Positions 23,290-35,840 of a DNA stretch of 64,000 nt are shown one piece after another. A program made the position numbers and the translations under genes. Positions within the stretch are counted from its first letter, which is position 1. Every line of letters starts with the position of its first letter. The DNA is from Unio delphinus (lineage: Eukaryota > Mollusca > Bivalvia > Unionida > Unionidae). The notes under the pieces were generated by a model that saw only the letters and a list, made by a program, of their open reading frames with translations, had not been told where the DNA came from and ran no database searches. The DNA lies in the NCBI GenBank assembly GCA_029339505.1, contig JAQISU010001235.1:37105815-37169814 (forward strand), given 5' to 3'.

Positions 23290-24313
23290 TCAGTTTAATT
23301 GTTTACTTAAATCCACTACGAATTCTACGTACCACGTTACTGAAACCCTAGCTAGATTATTATCAGTGGATGTAATCGTGAATTGTTCAATCATATCCTT
23401 GTCGATGATTGTTGATATCGTATTATTGACTCCAGATGAACTCGACGATGATATATTAAACAACGTTGGTGTTACTAACGTTAATCGATAAATACCCTTG
23501 ACGGCTGCGGTTACGTGTAGAATGTTGTTTGTGGGAGTCCACGCAAATGAATCGTGTTGAATCATGTATACGATATTGTTGGTGCTCTTATGAGGAATTT
23601 TTTTTTTCAACAACGCTTATCATCCTCGTTCCATCCGCTACGATGTTATTAGTGGTCGTTTTTAGATCATCGATGGATTTTTTAATATCAGGAAGGGTTA
23701 TTTCAATTTTATCAAATGGGGTTCCAATAAATTTATCAATGATGTTTTTACGAAACATTGAAAACTGTTTCACGTGTTTTTCATATTCGGATTGAAGAGT
23801 TGCTAGTTACAACATAGAATCTTTTATCGAGGTGAGTTTTGGTGTGGTCACTGGTGGATTTCCCAAAAATTCTAACATGGGTTTGTCAATGTTGTCCACG
23901 AGGGAATTTTGTAATTCAGTAAACTGATTAAATGTTTTTATATGATCGTCATACTTATCATTGAGCGATTTCAATGAATTCACCGTGTTATCGAATGTTG
24001 CTAATTTATCCGTAATTGTTGAAACAAGTACACCTGGTTTGGGTTTACCCTGATCGGAAAATAACGCGATAGTGTTCTCTGTTGCGTCTCGTCGTTTAAC
24101 TAAAATATCATCGAGAGAGACATTACTAGTTTTCAATTTACCCTGACGATCCTGAAATACAACTATTTCACCAGGATCAACACTTGCTAGGTTCAATGTT
24201 TCGGCTATTTCATCTTCGATTAGTTTTTTAACACCTTTGATTTCAACTCCACCAGTATCCGGTTTCTTCAGCGTTGATAAAGGTCGTCCCCAAATATCAA
24301 TCATTGTTATCAT
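23290..24313 (-). pseudogene. Fibre-like protein gene, broken
   Basis: Three open segments in a row suggest one former gene: 23807-24313 (start MITMIDIWGRP; a pointed N-terminal anchor, then a 'VDPGEIVVF' strand and coiled stretches), 23588-23795 (a helical stalk) and 23290-23613 (a beta-rich C-terminal domain beginning in a T-run, with no ATG). A stop at 23807 and a frameshift at the T10 run near 23600 separate them. N-terminal anchor, coiled stalk and terminal beta domain is a fibre layout. A related remnant occurs at 35625-35840. Function is inferred from architecture. Confidence 0.5.
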
Positions 24314-24366
24314 AAAAATCTTTTCTATGTTTAAATCCAAGGGTGAAATTGCACAGCAATTTCCAA

Positions 24367-24815
24367 TCAAAGATTTTCAATCCAACGACCGCTAGTATAC
24401 TCGTTCACTACTACATGGGGTGGTTTTCTTGATTGAGAAATCAAAGATTCCCGTGAAATAGCATCAAGTACGTTTAATACTTCATTGCCACATATGGGTG
24501 GGTCAATCATTGTTTGTGTTGGTAACGTGGAATACCAACGGGGTATTTTTAAGTTGTTTATATAGCGGTTAAATTCTTTCGGCGGCGCTAGTCCATATGA
24601 GTCAAAATAAATAATCCCACGTGGATCAATCGCGTATGTAACCCAGTGTGTTCCAGGTCCGGAGCTGTTATCTAGATTAATAATACCGGTATCAACATCA
24701 TTTGGTTGTGCCGGTAACTGATCTTTCATAAAAACACCTCTGAAGTTTTTAATCGCGAGTTTTTTTTAGCGGCATCAATTAAATCAAAACTGGACATTGG
24801 CGTGAAATCCGAAGG
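24367..24815 (-). pseudogene. Adenain-like cysteine protease, frameshifted N-terminus
   Basis: The open part (24367-24729) contains the histidine motif GTHWVTY, the acidic motif YFDSYG and the cysteine motif PPICGN, in the order of adenovirus-type proteases (C5/Ulp1 fold). The glutamine sits 8 residues before the cysteine instead of the 7 seen in the P1 enzyme. The N-terminal residues that normally precede MKDQLP lie in another frame upstream (24730-24815), separated near an A8 run. The C-terminus is short. Probably inactive. It is followed directly by the fibre-like gene. Confidence 0.7.
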
Positions 24816-24838
24816 ATTTCCAATCGAAGATTTTTGAG

Positions 24839-25120
24839 TTAGTAACCCGGTCCTAGTCTCAGAAACTTTCCGCTGTACCATGAATACGGGGTTCCTGGTA
24901 GTCTTAGACCCTTTCTTTTTCTTTTATACCCGGATCCACCCGTTGCTTTCTTTAGTGCCATTCCTGCCGCGGTACCAACGGCTCCTAACGCTGCCGCTTT
25001 AGCTACCGCTGGGGCCGCTGCGGCAATCAACCCTGGAAAAAATTGATAATCGCGTACAGAATCATCCTTGAGTACTGGGGCATCCATGTCAAATGCACTA
25101 TCAGGGTTCTGTTTGAACAT
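24839..25120 (-). CDS. pX-like small core protein (93 aa)
   Basis: Intact ATG-initiated frame. The acidic N-terminus is followed by an alanine-rich hydrophobic helix (residues 28-56), a basic KRKRKGLRLPG stretch and an aromatic C-terminus. The hydrophobic-plus-basic layout resembles small core or membrane-active virion peptides of adeno- and Polinton-like elements, which is inference. A TATATAATAAA motif sits immediately upstream (25124-25135). Confidence 0.5.
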   Translation of the reverse strand: MFKQNPDSAFDMDAPVLKDDSVRDYQFFPGLIAAAAPAVAKAAALGAVGTAAGMALKKATGGSGYKRKRKGLRLPGTPYSWYSGKFLRLGPGY

Positions 25121-25229
25121 TTTTTATTATATATCCGATGGTCCACTCAAAGAGTTTCCATCGTGAAATTGCTTTGCAATTTCCATGAAAAATCTTTGAT
25201 TTTCACTAAAGAATTTTCAATTTTCAATT

Positions 25230-25404
25230 GTTGTTTAATATATCATCGTCGAGTTCATCTGGAGTCAATAATACGATATCAACAATCATCGACAAGGATA
25301 TGATTGAACAATTCACGATTACATCCACTGATAATAATCTAGCTAGGGTTTCAGTAACGTGGTACGTAGAATTCGTAGTGGATTTAAGTAAACAATTAAA
25401 CTGA
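25230..25404 (+). pseudogene. Fibre-like C-terminal fragment, right arm
   Basis: Inverted copy of the last 57 codons of the left-arm fibre-like gene, from the serine-rich loop to the terminal LSKQLN and its stop. It has no start. It exists only because the arm boundary falls inside the gene. Confidence 0.75.
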
Positions 25405-25455
25405 AAACGCTAGAAATTTGAAATCAATTGAAAACGCTAGCGCTTTTAAAATAAA

Positions 25456-25975
25456 ATGACGATCCCTTCAGTGTATCAGTATCGCTATGATCAGGTCAGA
25501 GAATTTCAAACTAAACTCAACTCGCGCTGTGAGGAGTATCAAATAAAAATAAAAAAATACCAACGAAGAATAACCGCAGTTGATATCACCGTGTACTCGG
25601 TGTCGGGAGTAATCACTGCTGCTGAAATAATACTATCTTCAGTTACAATGATTGCTCCGGTCGTAGTTCCAATCGCTATTTCTGCGGTGGCTACAATCGC
25701 GGGTATATTAACCGGGATCACAAAAAAACTATCACGTTGCATCCGCAGCATACTCGCAATTATCCTCGTTGATATCATCGTCACTCGATGACACAACAAT
25801 ATCAGATAGCGAATTCTCAGCGATGGCTCAATTGTATAAATCAACAATGCTGAAATTAGAGCGGAATAATAATAATAACAATGTCAATGTCGTCACAAGA
25901 ACTACTTCAGCGAATAGCAGAAAATACAACACCGGTGAAAACAAGCATGATATCAATAACATCAACGAATCCTAA
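25456..25975 (+). pseudogene. Hydrophobic helix protein, right arm, frameshifted
   Basis: Identical to the left-arm gene for about 97 codons. A deletion of about 46 bp then shifts the frame to an early stop at 25789-25791. The remaining C-terminal part is open at 25769-25975 in the original frame. Confidence 0.85.
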
Positions 25976-27271
25976 ATTTAGTGTGAATTTCCCGACCCCC
26001 GTTCCCGTGAAAGAGATAGCGCTAGCAAAACTACGAGTGTATCATAGCTGGCCCAATATCAGATCGGTAGCATTTGGTGGTCAACAACCAAATAATTCCT
26101 TGGTGTTCGCGTGGAAAAATCGTGAAGACGGAACTCCAGACTGGAACGTTGTCTCGTTGCCAACAGAGTCATATCAAATCGAACAAATCAATAATGAATT
26201 ACAACGAAGAATAAAATCTATCAGTGGAAAAGAATCAAAAATCGCTATAACAGTTCATGAGCCGACGTTATCATCTACGATAGAAATAAACTCACCGGAT
26301 TACATCGTTGATATTTATCAGAGTTCTATTAGAACAGTGTTAGGGTGGCCTGAATTACCACCAAAAAAAGATATCGGTAAAATACTAGAACCTGTAAAAT
26401 CTGATTATGTATCCGACAAGAAAAAACCCGATAATCCAGTAAGAAGTTATCATAACATAGATGAATTGAAGACCGCCACCGTGTGGGGGTTATTGGTTGG
26501 AATTTCACGGATTGGTGATAATACTAGTACCGCGATAAAAGTATATGAAGAAAGAACAAAAAAAAGCAATTATTCGAAATTTCAAAAACATGAATAACGA
26601 TCTATCACTGCTATTAATATCTCTTAAATCCGGTACTCTCACCCGAGATGAATTTATCAGCGTAGTAGAAACTTGTAACAAAATCATCGATGATATGGAT
26701 GTATTAAATTTACAACTTATTCAGGATATAATAAATTTTTTCGACCCCCAAATAAAAACTGAATTTGCAACTCATTTTAATATCCGCGTTGAAGAAATTG
26801 GTGACTTTAAACTACCCGGATATATCGTACCAGAACTAAAAAAACTTCTCAGTGATGCCATCGATATCGGTTTTAAAGAAATTCGTGACGCATGGAGAAA
26901 AATAGCATCACCAGAAATAAAAACCCTTAAACACAATAATGATCCAGAAGGCGGTGGTAGACATATAGCTCCGTTCAATGTGAATATATCCTCGGTAATT
27001 GCACTAAATTTAGTGTGTGACGTTATCGAAGGAAGCTATCAAATAAATCTTGAGCAATCAAAATCAAGCTCAGCAGGGATATATTCTATATTCATTTGCA
27101 CCAACGGCTCCTCCAGGATTTCTAATTATTGAAGACCCAACCAATCCAGTCTTTATGCGATGTCATAATAATTCTTTAACGAGAATTAATTTCAAACTCA
27201 CTGACCAATCTAATAATCTGATTGATTTACAAGGTGAGGTTCTACAAATTAGTCTGTTTGCGAAATCATAA
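25881..27271 (+). pseudogene. Penton-like minor capsid gene, right arm
   Basis: Copy of the left-arm gene with different breaks. The first 238 codons are open to 26597, an A-run frameshift near 26567 moves the frame, and a second open part runs to 27132. The last part (27050-27271) is in another frame and starts at a TTG, exactly as in the left arm. The frameshift near 27050 is therefore shared by both arms, while the others are private. Confidence 0.65.
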
Positions 27272-27643
27272 ATGATTTTCATCATAAATGATTTTCATCG
27301 TAAAAAAAAATGTTAACGTATAGCAGCAGGGAGGGTGAACGCCAACTATATGGCGTCTTTTTTTTGCCAAATGGACCCTTATAGTTAATATTTACTAGAA
27401 AGGTCTATTTGACAAATTGAGACTTCCTAGTAAATATTAACTATAAGGTTCGATTTGACAAATTGAGGTTTCCTAGTAAATATTAACTATAAGAGTCTAT
27501 TTGACAAATTGAGGCTTCCTAGTAAATATTAACTATAAGGAAGCCTCAATTTGTCAAATAGACCTTTCTAGTAAATATTAACTATAAGGAAGCATCGTTG
27601 ACGCCTAAAAATTTGGTCTGTTCAGCCTCTCTGCTGCTGTTCT

Positions 27644-30600
27644 TAATTAGAAATCAGAAGTCACGTACTGATAGGGATTGAAAAGGCCAGTGCTTAGCAT
27701 TCACAGAGATTCGTTTGGTCAAAAACATAATTTTGCTTCGTATAAGAATTTTTCATTGTTCGACTTTAACCACAACGCCTGATTTTCAGAAATCTGTCGA
27801 AATCCTGTTATGACTACAAACATATGACAACTAATTGGATGAATCCTGCAAATCATGTGAAACAAGAACATAACTTGATTTGTCAAGGCATACTCGAATA
27901 ACTAAAGGACAAAATGTCCTTTTTGGTAAACTATCCATCACAAAAAGGAATTACCTTTAACCTCATGTTAAAGTAGATTGAACAGAAATAACATTGGTGC
28001 CTTCTTTATTTCTCAGCTCTTTCGTTTTTTGGTTCTTGAAGTCACATTGATTTACAAATCGGTGCTATTTTTGTTTAGTTTGACTTCGTCATATTTTCAA
28101 CTAGACCAGTAACTTTCATGTAACTAGACAAACATTACAAGCCTCATTCATTCAAAACGATTTTAAAAAATTGCAAACGTTTTAAAAATATACTAGTTTT
28201 AAATGTCGGATCTCAGATCTACGTTACATGGAGTTCTGATAGGTATCATTCAGGGGTCATGTTTTGACGACCTCGATAACATCTATAGTTAAATAATTTG
28301 TCAACCAATCAGAAGGTCCCCCTTTTAATCGCTTTAATTTTTGTGATTATTCCGTATACTTGTACATTTATTTTCAATGGCAATATATGTTGAATGACTT
28401 GAAACTTGTTATAGTCCTGAAAATAGCATCTTAATTTGGGCAAGAACAAGGTCTTAATAATATTTTGTTGTAAAAATGATGGACGCTCTGCTACAAATTA
28501 TATAATTTTTGTTTGCAATCATAAAAAGTGCAATTCTGTTTCATAGAGTTAATCTTATTAAGTAATAATTCATCGACTGAAGTTATCTTTTATTTTAATT
28601 GCTGTACTACCGTCAAGATTGGCGAAGGATGAAGTCTCAAGTGTTCGCATTGGAACTTCCCATGCAATGTTGTGATTTATTATTCTGTAATTATTTTAGC
28701 GCCTAAAACACAAGCATTTTTTTTTAAAATAACGTACATCTGATTAAACTGAAAAAAGCGACTAGTTTTATAAAGGGAAAGGATGTTACTTATTATTTCA
28801 CTGGCTTGTAGAATTGATCATCAATTCGATGATAAATGAACATTTTGATTTTGACCCAATAACATCAGCAGGTTGAATTAATCTCGGCGCCATACTGACT
28901 TAGTAATGTTTGCCTTGCAGTAATAATATATCTTGTTTAGATAATCTCTGCTGCCATTAGTAGTTAAGAAAAATCGGCGCAAATTAATTACTGAACACCA
29001 TTCAGAGGAAATGTGAAAAAGAGGCATGACTGTTTGAACATCATGGAAAGGAAATGTGAAAAGGAGGTACAAAAAGACTCATTGATATATGTACTTAATG
29101 TATATAAAAGGTTTTACTGTCACGTCAGCACAATCCTTTATAAATAGTGCCGAAACGATATCTCTATAGCGTTTCTCAATCTTTCTTGAATACTCGATGT
29201 CCATAGAACTTATGCATTACCTGCCTTCTATGTTTTTATCACAATCTCACGCGATTCATACACGCTTGTATATTTTCTTGTACATTTATATTTGTATTAT
29301 CTTGTCTTCCTTTTTCCTTTTGAAGGTGTAGAACAAAGGTCTTGTGAAATCATGAAGACATAAGGTAAGTCCATGTATACCAGAGGGCTCAAACTCAAAC
29401 CACCCTTAGGGCCACATGAGGGCATTTTCGATGGACCAATGACCGCACCAATTTTGTTATCTCTCATGACACCTCGTGACGCCCATCATTTTGTGAGCAA
29501 CAGGATAAGGCTTGGTGGTCTGTGTGTTTGAGATCTCTATGTATACAATAACAATAGGTCAATATCAATGCATCCTTTTACACCGGAGATAATAGTGTGG
29601 TACCGTACTCAAGAGAGATTGTTCAATTCATTATCATATCACAAAACATGTGTCAGTAATTTCTCTTTACAATGGTATATCGAATATCAATATAAGACAC
29701 TAGTTCTGCATGTTTTAAAAATGACTTTGGAAAAAGATCACGTTAAGTTGATAGTTTAGTTTTTCAAAGGAATCCATATTTAAAAACATCCTGTTTTGAT
29801 GTTAAATGTTGCATCGTATATAACTGATGAAGGAATACATATATAAAAGCAATTTAAGCACGGCATTGCTAAGAAAGAGATCTGTTTGTAACGAATGCTC
29901 TTTATTGCCATTGTTTGATGGTCCAGTTAAGGGAAAGAGGAGTGAGCAACGTAATAACAAACCAAAAAAAGCCTAATAATAAAAAACGATGCTGAATCTT
30001 TACGTTTCTGAACAATATACACTTATTTTTCAGTACTAGATCATGGAACTCAAGGGTTCAAACAAAAAACGGGACAAATGCTGCAGTTACAGAATGGTAT
30101 ATTCTTAAATTCTATTGACTGAACTATGCATTTATATTCGACAATGTATTGTAAACCAGGCAAGCATAAACACCGCTTTATCATACTGATTGATCATTAA
30201 GTTCATATTTACAGTGAACACTTCTCGAAACGAGAGTTCTTAAAATAGTTTTGGGTCAGTTTCTATGCAGAATGGAACGTTACATGAGAACCCTTTAGAT
30301 TAAGTCTCGTATGGCGGAATATGCAATCCTTTCTGATTCTTCTGTCGCAAAATTTGTATTCAACTCCAAAACCTTGTCACTAAAACTTTACGACCAATCA
30401 AAATGCCAGAATTTCCAAGTCTATACAAAATACTGAGGTACATTGTATTGATTCTACAACCATAAATGCTTTCTAGTGTCATTAGTGACAAGCCGTATTT
30501 TTCTGGAAATTGTATTATTCTTTTAATGTTCCAACCGGACATAAAATATTATATTATACTTTCATAAGATGTCACTTGAGAAATGAAAACATACGTTTTA

Positions 30601-31170
30601 GAATAGCTCAGTTGTGACCTGCGTAAATACATTGTCTGGGGCCTAAACCCACGCATGCAGAATTTATATCTCCTCCATGATCGATAAATAAAATTGTGAA
30701 AGCTCTATAATGTACAATCTATTAGACTGAAAAACTCGAGCAATCTGATCCGATAAAACATTAGTACAAATAATGATTTCAATGATACCAGATACAAGCA
30801 GTATTTCTAAATAAAATTGGATTTATGACTGTTAGGTAGACATCTTTTGGAAAGCATTCTATTGATTATCTGTTTATCATTTAATACTAAACTCATGTAA
30901 ATGTTGAATACATCGGACGAACAAAACAGCTCGAGCAATCCGATTTAAGTAATACGACTGTATTCTTAGCAAATGTATTATTTAAACGAAATTGATCATC
31001 ACGTATTACTTGAGATAGCATGAATAAAAATATACATGTTTCTAATGATACAGTCAAGGTGATAATATGCAACAGACAACTGCATGTACGAAATGAGATA
31101 AATTAAATAAGTTTATCCGTACTTTACTCAAAAACTTTATTACATGAAAAAGTATTGCATTATTATCTTT
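27644..31170. other. Non-coding flank
   Basis: The rest of copy B to about 29100, then AT-rich sequence. No gene, RNA or transposon ends recognised. The few 60-codon frames (29568-29759, 30360-30542) lack features of real proteins. Confidence 0.6.
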
Positions 31171-31171
31171 G

Positions 31172-31965
31172 CTAGCGATGACATGTTTAAATGAAAGCAA
31201 TGAATGACATGTTTAAATGAAAGCAATGACATGGTTAAATGAAAGCAATGCCATGTTTAAATGAAAGCAATGCCATGTTTAAATGAAAGCAGTGCCATGG
31301 TTTAATGAAAGCAATGCCATGTTTAAATGAAAGCAATGACATGTTTAAATGAAAGCAATGACATGTTTAAATGAAAGCAATGACATGGTTAAATGAAAGC
31401 AATGCCATGTTTAAATGAAAGCAATGCCATGGTTTAATGAAAGCAATGCCATGTTTAAATGAAAGCAATGCCATGTTTAAATGAAAGCAATGACATGTTT
31501 ACATGAAAGCAATGCCATGTTTAAATGAAAGCAATGCCATGGTTTAATGAAAGCAATGCCATGTTTAAATGAAAGAAATGACATGTTTAAATGAAAGCAA
31601 TGACATGGTTAAATGAAAGCAATGTCATGTTTAAATGAAAACAATGCCATGTTTAAATGAAAGCAATGACATGTTTAAATGAAAGCAATGACATGGTTAA
31701 ATGAAAGCAATGCCATGTTTAAATGAAAGCAATGCCATGGTTTAATGAAAGCAATGCCATGTTTAAATGAAAGCAATGACATGGTTAAATGAAAGCAATG
31801 CCATGTTTAAATGAAAGCAGTGCCATGGTTTAATGAAAGCAATGACATGTTTAAATGAAAGCAATGACATATTTAAATGGAAGCAATGCCATGTTTAAAT
31901 GAAAGCAATGTCATGTTTAAATGAAAGAAATGACATGTTTAACTGCAAATAATGACATCTTTAAA
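31172..31965. repeat. 22-bp satellite with higher-order pattern
   Basis: About 36 units of 'atgaaagcaatgacatgtttaa'. Variants (acatgttt, acatggtta, ccatgttt, ccatggttt) recur in a similar order every six to seven units, indicating amplification of multi-unit blocks. Confidence 0.92.
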
Positions 31966-32565
31966 TCCAAGTGATGACAATAATTAACTGCGAGCTATGA
32001 CATTTAAATGTGAGCGATGATATGCTTAAATGCGAGGTAATAACATTAAACTTCACGAGGGCATATTTTATGCTAAAATTTCTGGTACATAAACTAAACG
32101 TCACCTATCCTACCGTATTCATAAATAGTACGTGAATGAGGCTTTGTCCCACTGTTCTCAGTGGCCCTGCCGTCCATCATCCCCTAAAACTACATGACAT
32201 AGTTGGCCTATATGTGATCGTTTAGTCTTTGCTCACCGCACGTGACGTGAGTGAGACAATCATGGGGGCGGTAAAGTCTTGTCTTGATAAATATTCTCAA
32301 AGGGCTTCGAAAAAAGGTCAAACCTCGCCATTTAATACTACAAATACTAATCTGCTGTGACTGTTGAAACGAAATTCCTCACAGTGTACTTTTGTAGGCA
32401 AGCATATGGTATTTAATAAGTCTACAGCATACAGACATTCTTGCATTACTATATCAACAAAAAACAACCTGTATTGATTTTTTTTCTCCACTCAATATTA
32501 TATAATGCTATTATACAATGCGGTATAGTCTATATAGCAATGAATTTATACTGAAATACTGAAAA

Positions 32566-32633
<68 letters not shown>

Positions 32634-33340
32634 AAGTTGTGAATATTTCTGTATTAAATGATAGCAATGGTTTATATACAAATGTCAAGCAATAATATAC
32701 TAAATAAATTTATGAAAATTTCAAAGAGTAACGTGAACTTAAAAATAATTAAAATATCAAAAATGTTTTAGACAAAGATCGTTGCATCGTTTGAATGCAT
32801 CATACAGGCTCATTAAAGAAACATAAGAGATGTACGCATTCTTTAAAACATACGCTATACGCATTGATAAGTTGGTGAATCTTTGAGTGACCTTAGAAAA
32901 AGAACGAAAGAAGCCTGGTCAGATGTCTGAGGCAAATAAAACTAAAAAAACTAAAAATAATCTTTAGAATATCGTGCATGAAAGAGTAAACATACACAAG
33001 AATACTATCTCGACTACTGCGTCTGAAGCGAGTGACGTTTTTTTAATGAGGAAAGTGACGAAGAGTTTCAAGAACAGGCATCTTATACAAATGTTCATGG
33101 GCCATAAGTATGGGAATAACATCCGAACTAATCAATAGCGCTTTTGTATAGGAAGCTCAGTGAATGAATGAGCAAATGAAAATCTGTCGACTTTGGAAAC
33201 TACGGATCTGTGGCAGACCATGTAATTATTAGTACTGTATCCTTTATCGTGTCCCGTAAACTCCAGACATCTGAGGTATTTCTGAGATCGATTGAAGGTC
33301 CTGAAAAAATGAATTCAACAGCAGCTCTACGCACCAGCAC
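31966..33340. other. Non-coding, with (TA)n run
   Basis: AT-rich; contains an uninterrupted (TA)n tract at 32568-32630. No gene recognised. Confidence 0.6.
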
Positions 33341-33348
33341 GCTTAAGT

Positions 33349-34925
33349 ATGACTTGTTATAACATTTGTGAGCTTTCCACGACCACTCACTGCTCGATGT
33401 GCGAGAAAGCTTTCATTCAAGAGCAAAGTTCTTCGACGGATTACGAGCCAAGACCTTCCAAAGTTTGTGACCATTGTCATGTCATTAGTATGCACAGCGG
33501 TTCCGCAGATAACGCATATAACGCAAGTTGAGAATTTATCCTAACAAAATAAAAATCTTTGTGGTACTACATATCCTGCGTGGGTATGATGACCACTTAA
33601 CAATTCAAACAGAAGCCACAAAATTAAATTCATCGATAACCGTGATCCCAACAACATGGAAAAATACATAACGCTTCGAATGGGTAAATTGCAGTTTATC
33701 GATTCCATACAGTTTATGAATTGGCCCCTGGACAAGTTAGCGAACAATTTGACAGAAGAGAAATTTAAAAAGCACTTGACTGTACTTACAACCAATACAA
33801 ACCTGCTGATGAAATAATGTGTTTATTCATACGAGTACATGAACGACTGGTACAAATTTGATGAAACTCAGTTGCCGTCGATCGAAGAGTTTTATTCATT
33901 ACTGTCACGTGAAGGTATCTCAGAAGAAACCTTTGAAAATGCAAGAAAATTTGATCAACATTCGAGCGCAAAAACTTCGGCGACTTTTAGATATGTATCT
34001 TCGCATAGATGTGTCTTTGCTGTCTGATGTGTTTTTGCTCTCTGATGTGCTTGAATAATTTATGTGATACTGCCATACAAGTGCACAAACCCGATGGCGC
34101 ATATCACATTTCGTCACCGGGTATGGGTTACGATGCATTGTTGTCCAGAATCAAAATCGAGCTGGAATTGCTCACTGACATTGATCAGCATCTGTTTATC
34201 AAGCGATCACTTCATGGCGGAATATTAATGTCAGGTCACAGATACACTAGTGCCACCAACCACCGAAACGTGGAAGAATATGATCCCACTGACCTCGACA
34301 TTTACATCATATAACTAGACAAGAATAACCTCACTTGCTCATTCTTGCTCACATTGATTTACAAAAACACGTGCTCTAACACAACATCAACAGTGACAAC
34401 GGATACTTAGTTTAAGCTGATGTCGAATATCTGAGCATTTACATTACGTACTCAACAATTAACTGCTGGCAGCAGAAACGCTGTCGGGATCCAATAATAA
34501 TTATCATATCAGTGCGTGATCATTTAATACACTTAACTGGTACAAAGTCTTAGGACCAAACACCATTATATATTACACGTGCAACATCTGCAGTTGTACT
34601 TGCGATTGGGTATGCATGTTACCAATATACATAGTGTGCTTGAATTTCGTCAGCAGGCTTCACCGTTGTAGTGAGCAAGAAAAAAAAAATCGAAGGATCA
34701 TCGCTGACCTGGTCTTTGAATCCAGAAAGCTATTTGATGGTGGACTTACTGCCGATCACAGTAATAAATAAAAAACTAACGCTGACAAAACCAATATATG
34801 TTGGTTCATACTTGCTGTACTTGTGGACGCTGCTCAGGTACGAATTCTACTATGGCAAGATTAAACCGTTCTATCAGGATCGGGTCAAGATGCATACACC
34901 GACACTGACTCGCAGCTGATGCATA
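33349..34925 (+). pseudogene. Fossil family-B DNA polymerase (DNA_pol_B_2 type)
   Basis: Successive fragments in shifting frames: a Cys/His cluster ending KVCDHCHVIS with 'GSADNAYN' (33349-33528); 'LQFIDSIQFMNW' exonuclease-like and 'YEYMNDW' segments (33640-33980); the palm-proximal 'SLHGGILMSGHRY' with a following 'YDPTDLDIYII' (34110-34314); 'LTKPIYVG' with 'YEFYYGKIK' (34770-34870); and YTDTDS, catalytic motif C, at 34895-34912 in the next frame. The order matches protein-primed polymerases of Polinton-2/adinto-like elements, distinct from the P1 enzyme. Confidence 0.8.
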
Positions 34926-35189
34926 TAACCAACAACATTAGTTACATAACATTGATGTCTACCTTCCAACTCTCCAGGTGTATACAATTACCGAACAAAT
35001 ATGTATATGAGTAATTCTAACGGCGCAGGCTGTTAAATAATTTTTTGAGTAACATTGATGGTATTTTGTAGAGTCGCATTGATAGGTTTTATTCCAGTCT
35101 TGCCTGTGATTTCATTTTTCGGTGTTGATATGACCAATGGAAGACGTGCTACCGAATCCTTAGACAGCTCGTGCCCGTCAACAAAATCA

Positions 35190-35390
35190 AATTTGTTTCG
35201 TGGTATTGTAAACTATCTTGTATTGACTGTGCCACGCTCACGTGAAACTGGTATCGTCAATCTGGATTCATCAACAGGCCCTGACACTCACTTGGTTGCA
35301 TATGTGATAAAATCACAACATAGATTCGATTTTGATACGTATGGATGTCCACCACCAGTTGAAGTTAATTATGTATCACGGTATATATGA
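35190..35390 (+). pseudogene. Fossil adenain-like protease
   Basis: Shares with the protease at 24367-24729 the segment 'TGIVNLDSSTGPDTH' and the acidic motif (FDTYG). The tryptophan after the catalytic histidine is replaced by leucine. The cysteine half is missing or unrecognisable after the stop at 35388-35390. Confidence 0.7.
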
Positions 35391-35624
35391 ACAAAAACCG
35401 TTTTATTGAAATTTGCTATTACAGCTGGATAGTCCCATATGCGACCACCTTATTACTAAAGCATTGCGTACACACTTTTTGAATTCACATTAAAATACGT
35501 GTGCTATTAATCAATAATGTCTATAAACATTAACGGACGTTACTGCTCGACGACATGGTGCTTATGTGCACCTGAGCCGATTTGCTACTAACACGGATTT
35601 GTCAGAGTTTACTAGGAATGTTCT

Positions 35625-35840
35625 TCTTAGAGTCGATCCAGGGGACGTGGTATCTTTTGAACCAAACTGGCAAACTCAGACATCAAACGTAGACATTCAA
35701 CATTCAAAATAGTATTGTCAAATTGAAAGGAGCTGTCACAAAAAACATTTCTGATGCCACTGAAAACGGTAGAATCAGAGACAGTGGTGTAGCAGTTGCG
35801 AATATCAAACACTATGCTTATACTGACAAAATTTAAAGAA
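35625..35840 (+). pseudogene. Fossil fibre-like gene fragment
   Basis: Encodes 'VDPGDVVSFEP' and 'TSNVDIQ', then (after a stop and frame change) 'DATENGRIRDSG'. These match 'VDPGEIVVF', 'TSNVSLDD' and 'DATENTIALFSD' of the fibre-like gene at 23807-24313, in the same order. Confidence 0.65.

Larger units (their letters stand above)
21057..23464. repeat. Left inverted arm of fold-back element
   Basis: 2408 bp, near-identical by eye to the reverse complement of 25230-27638. The outer 250 bp contains several direct and inverted copies of 'cttatagttaatatttact' joined to 'tttgacaaattgagg', followed by a poly-T/poly-A stretch and a short hairpin (CGCCATATAGTTGGCG). Confidence 0.9.
21057..27638. mobile_element. 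Fold-back Polinton-like element (6.6 kb)
   Basis: Bounded by AGCAGCAGAGAGG and its complement, and flanked by a 5-bp direct repeat GTTCT (21052-21056 and 27639-27643). The two 2.4-kb ends are inverted copies of each other and carry genes. The 1.76-kb centre (23465-25229) is unique. Genes encode virion-type proteins (penton-like, hydrophobic helix protein, fibre-like, protease, pX-like). No polymerase, integrase, ATPase or major capsid gene is present, so it must depend on other copies. The uninterrupted paralogous site lies near 7495-7530. Confidence 0.85.
25230..27638. repeat. Right inverted arm of fold-back element
   Basis: 2409 bp, inverted copy of 21057-23464. Visible differences include an approximately 46-bp deletion near 25735, an extra A in the run at 26567, a run-length difference near 26850, and scattered substitutions. 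Confidence 0.9.
16060..29100. repeat. Segmental duplication, copy B
   Basis: Collinear with 4130-15230 (anchors listed there). It lacks the two SINEs and the A-specific 6 kb, but contains an insertion at 18269-19640 within its satellite, an expanded 40-bp array, and the fold-back element at 21057-27638. A small local amplification of 'caaaactcatgtaatg' lies at 16480-16545. No host gene is recognised in it. Confidence 0.75.

Noticed and set aside
31172..31965. CRISPR array (regular 22-bp repeats)
   Set aside because: There are no unique spacers; units are directly tandem, in a eukaryotic context.
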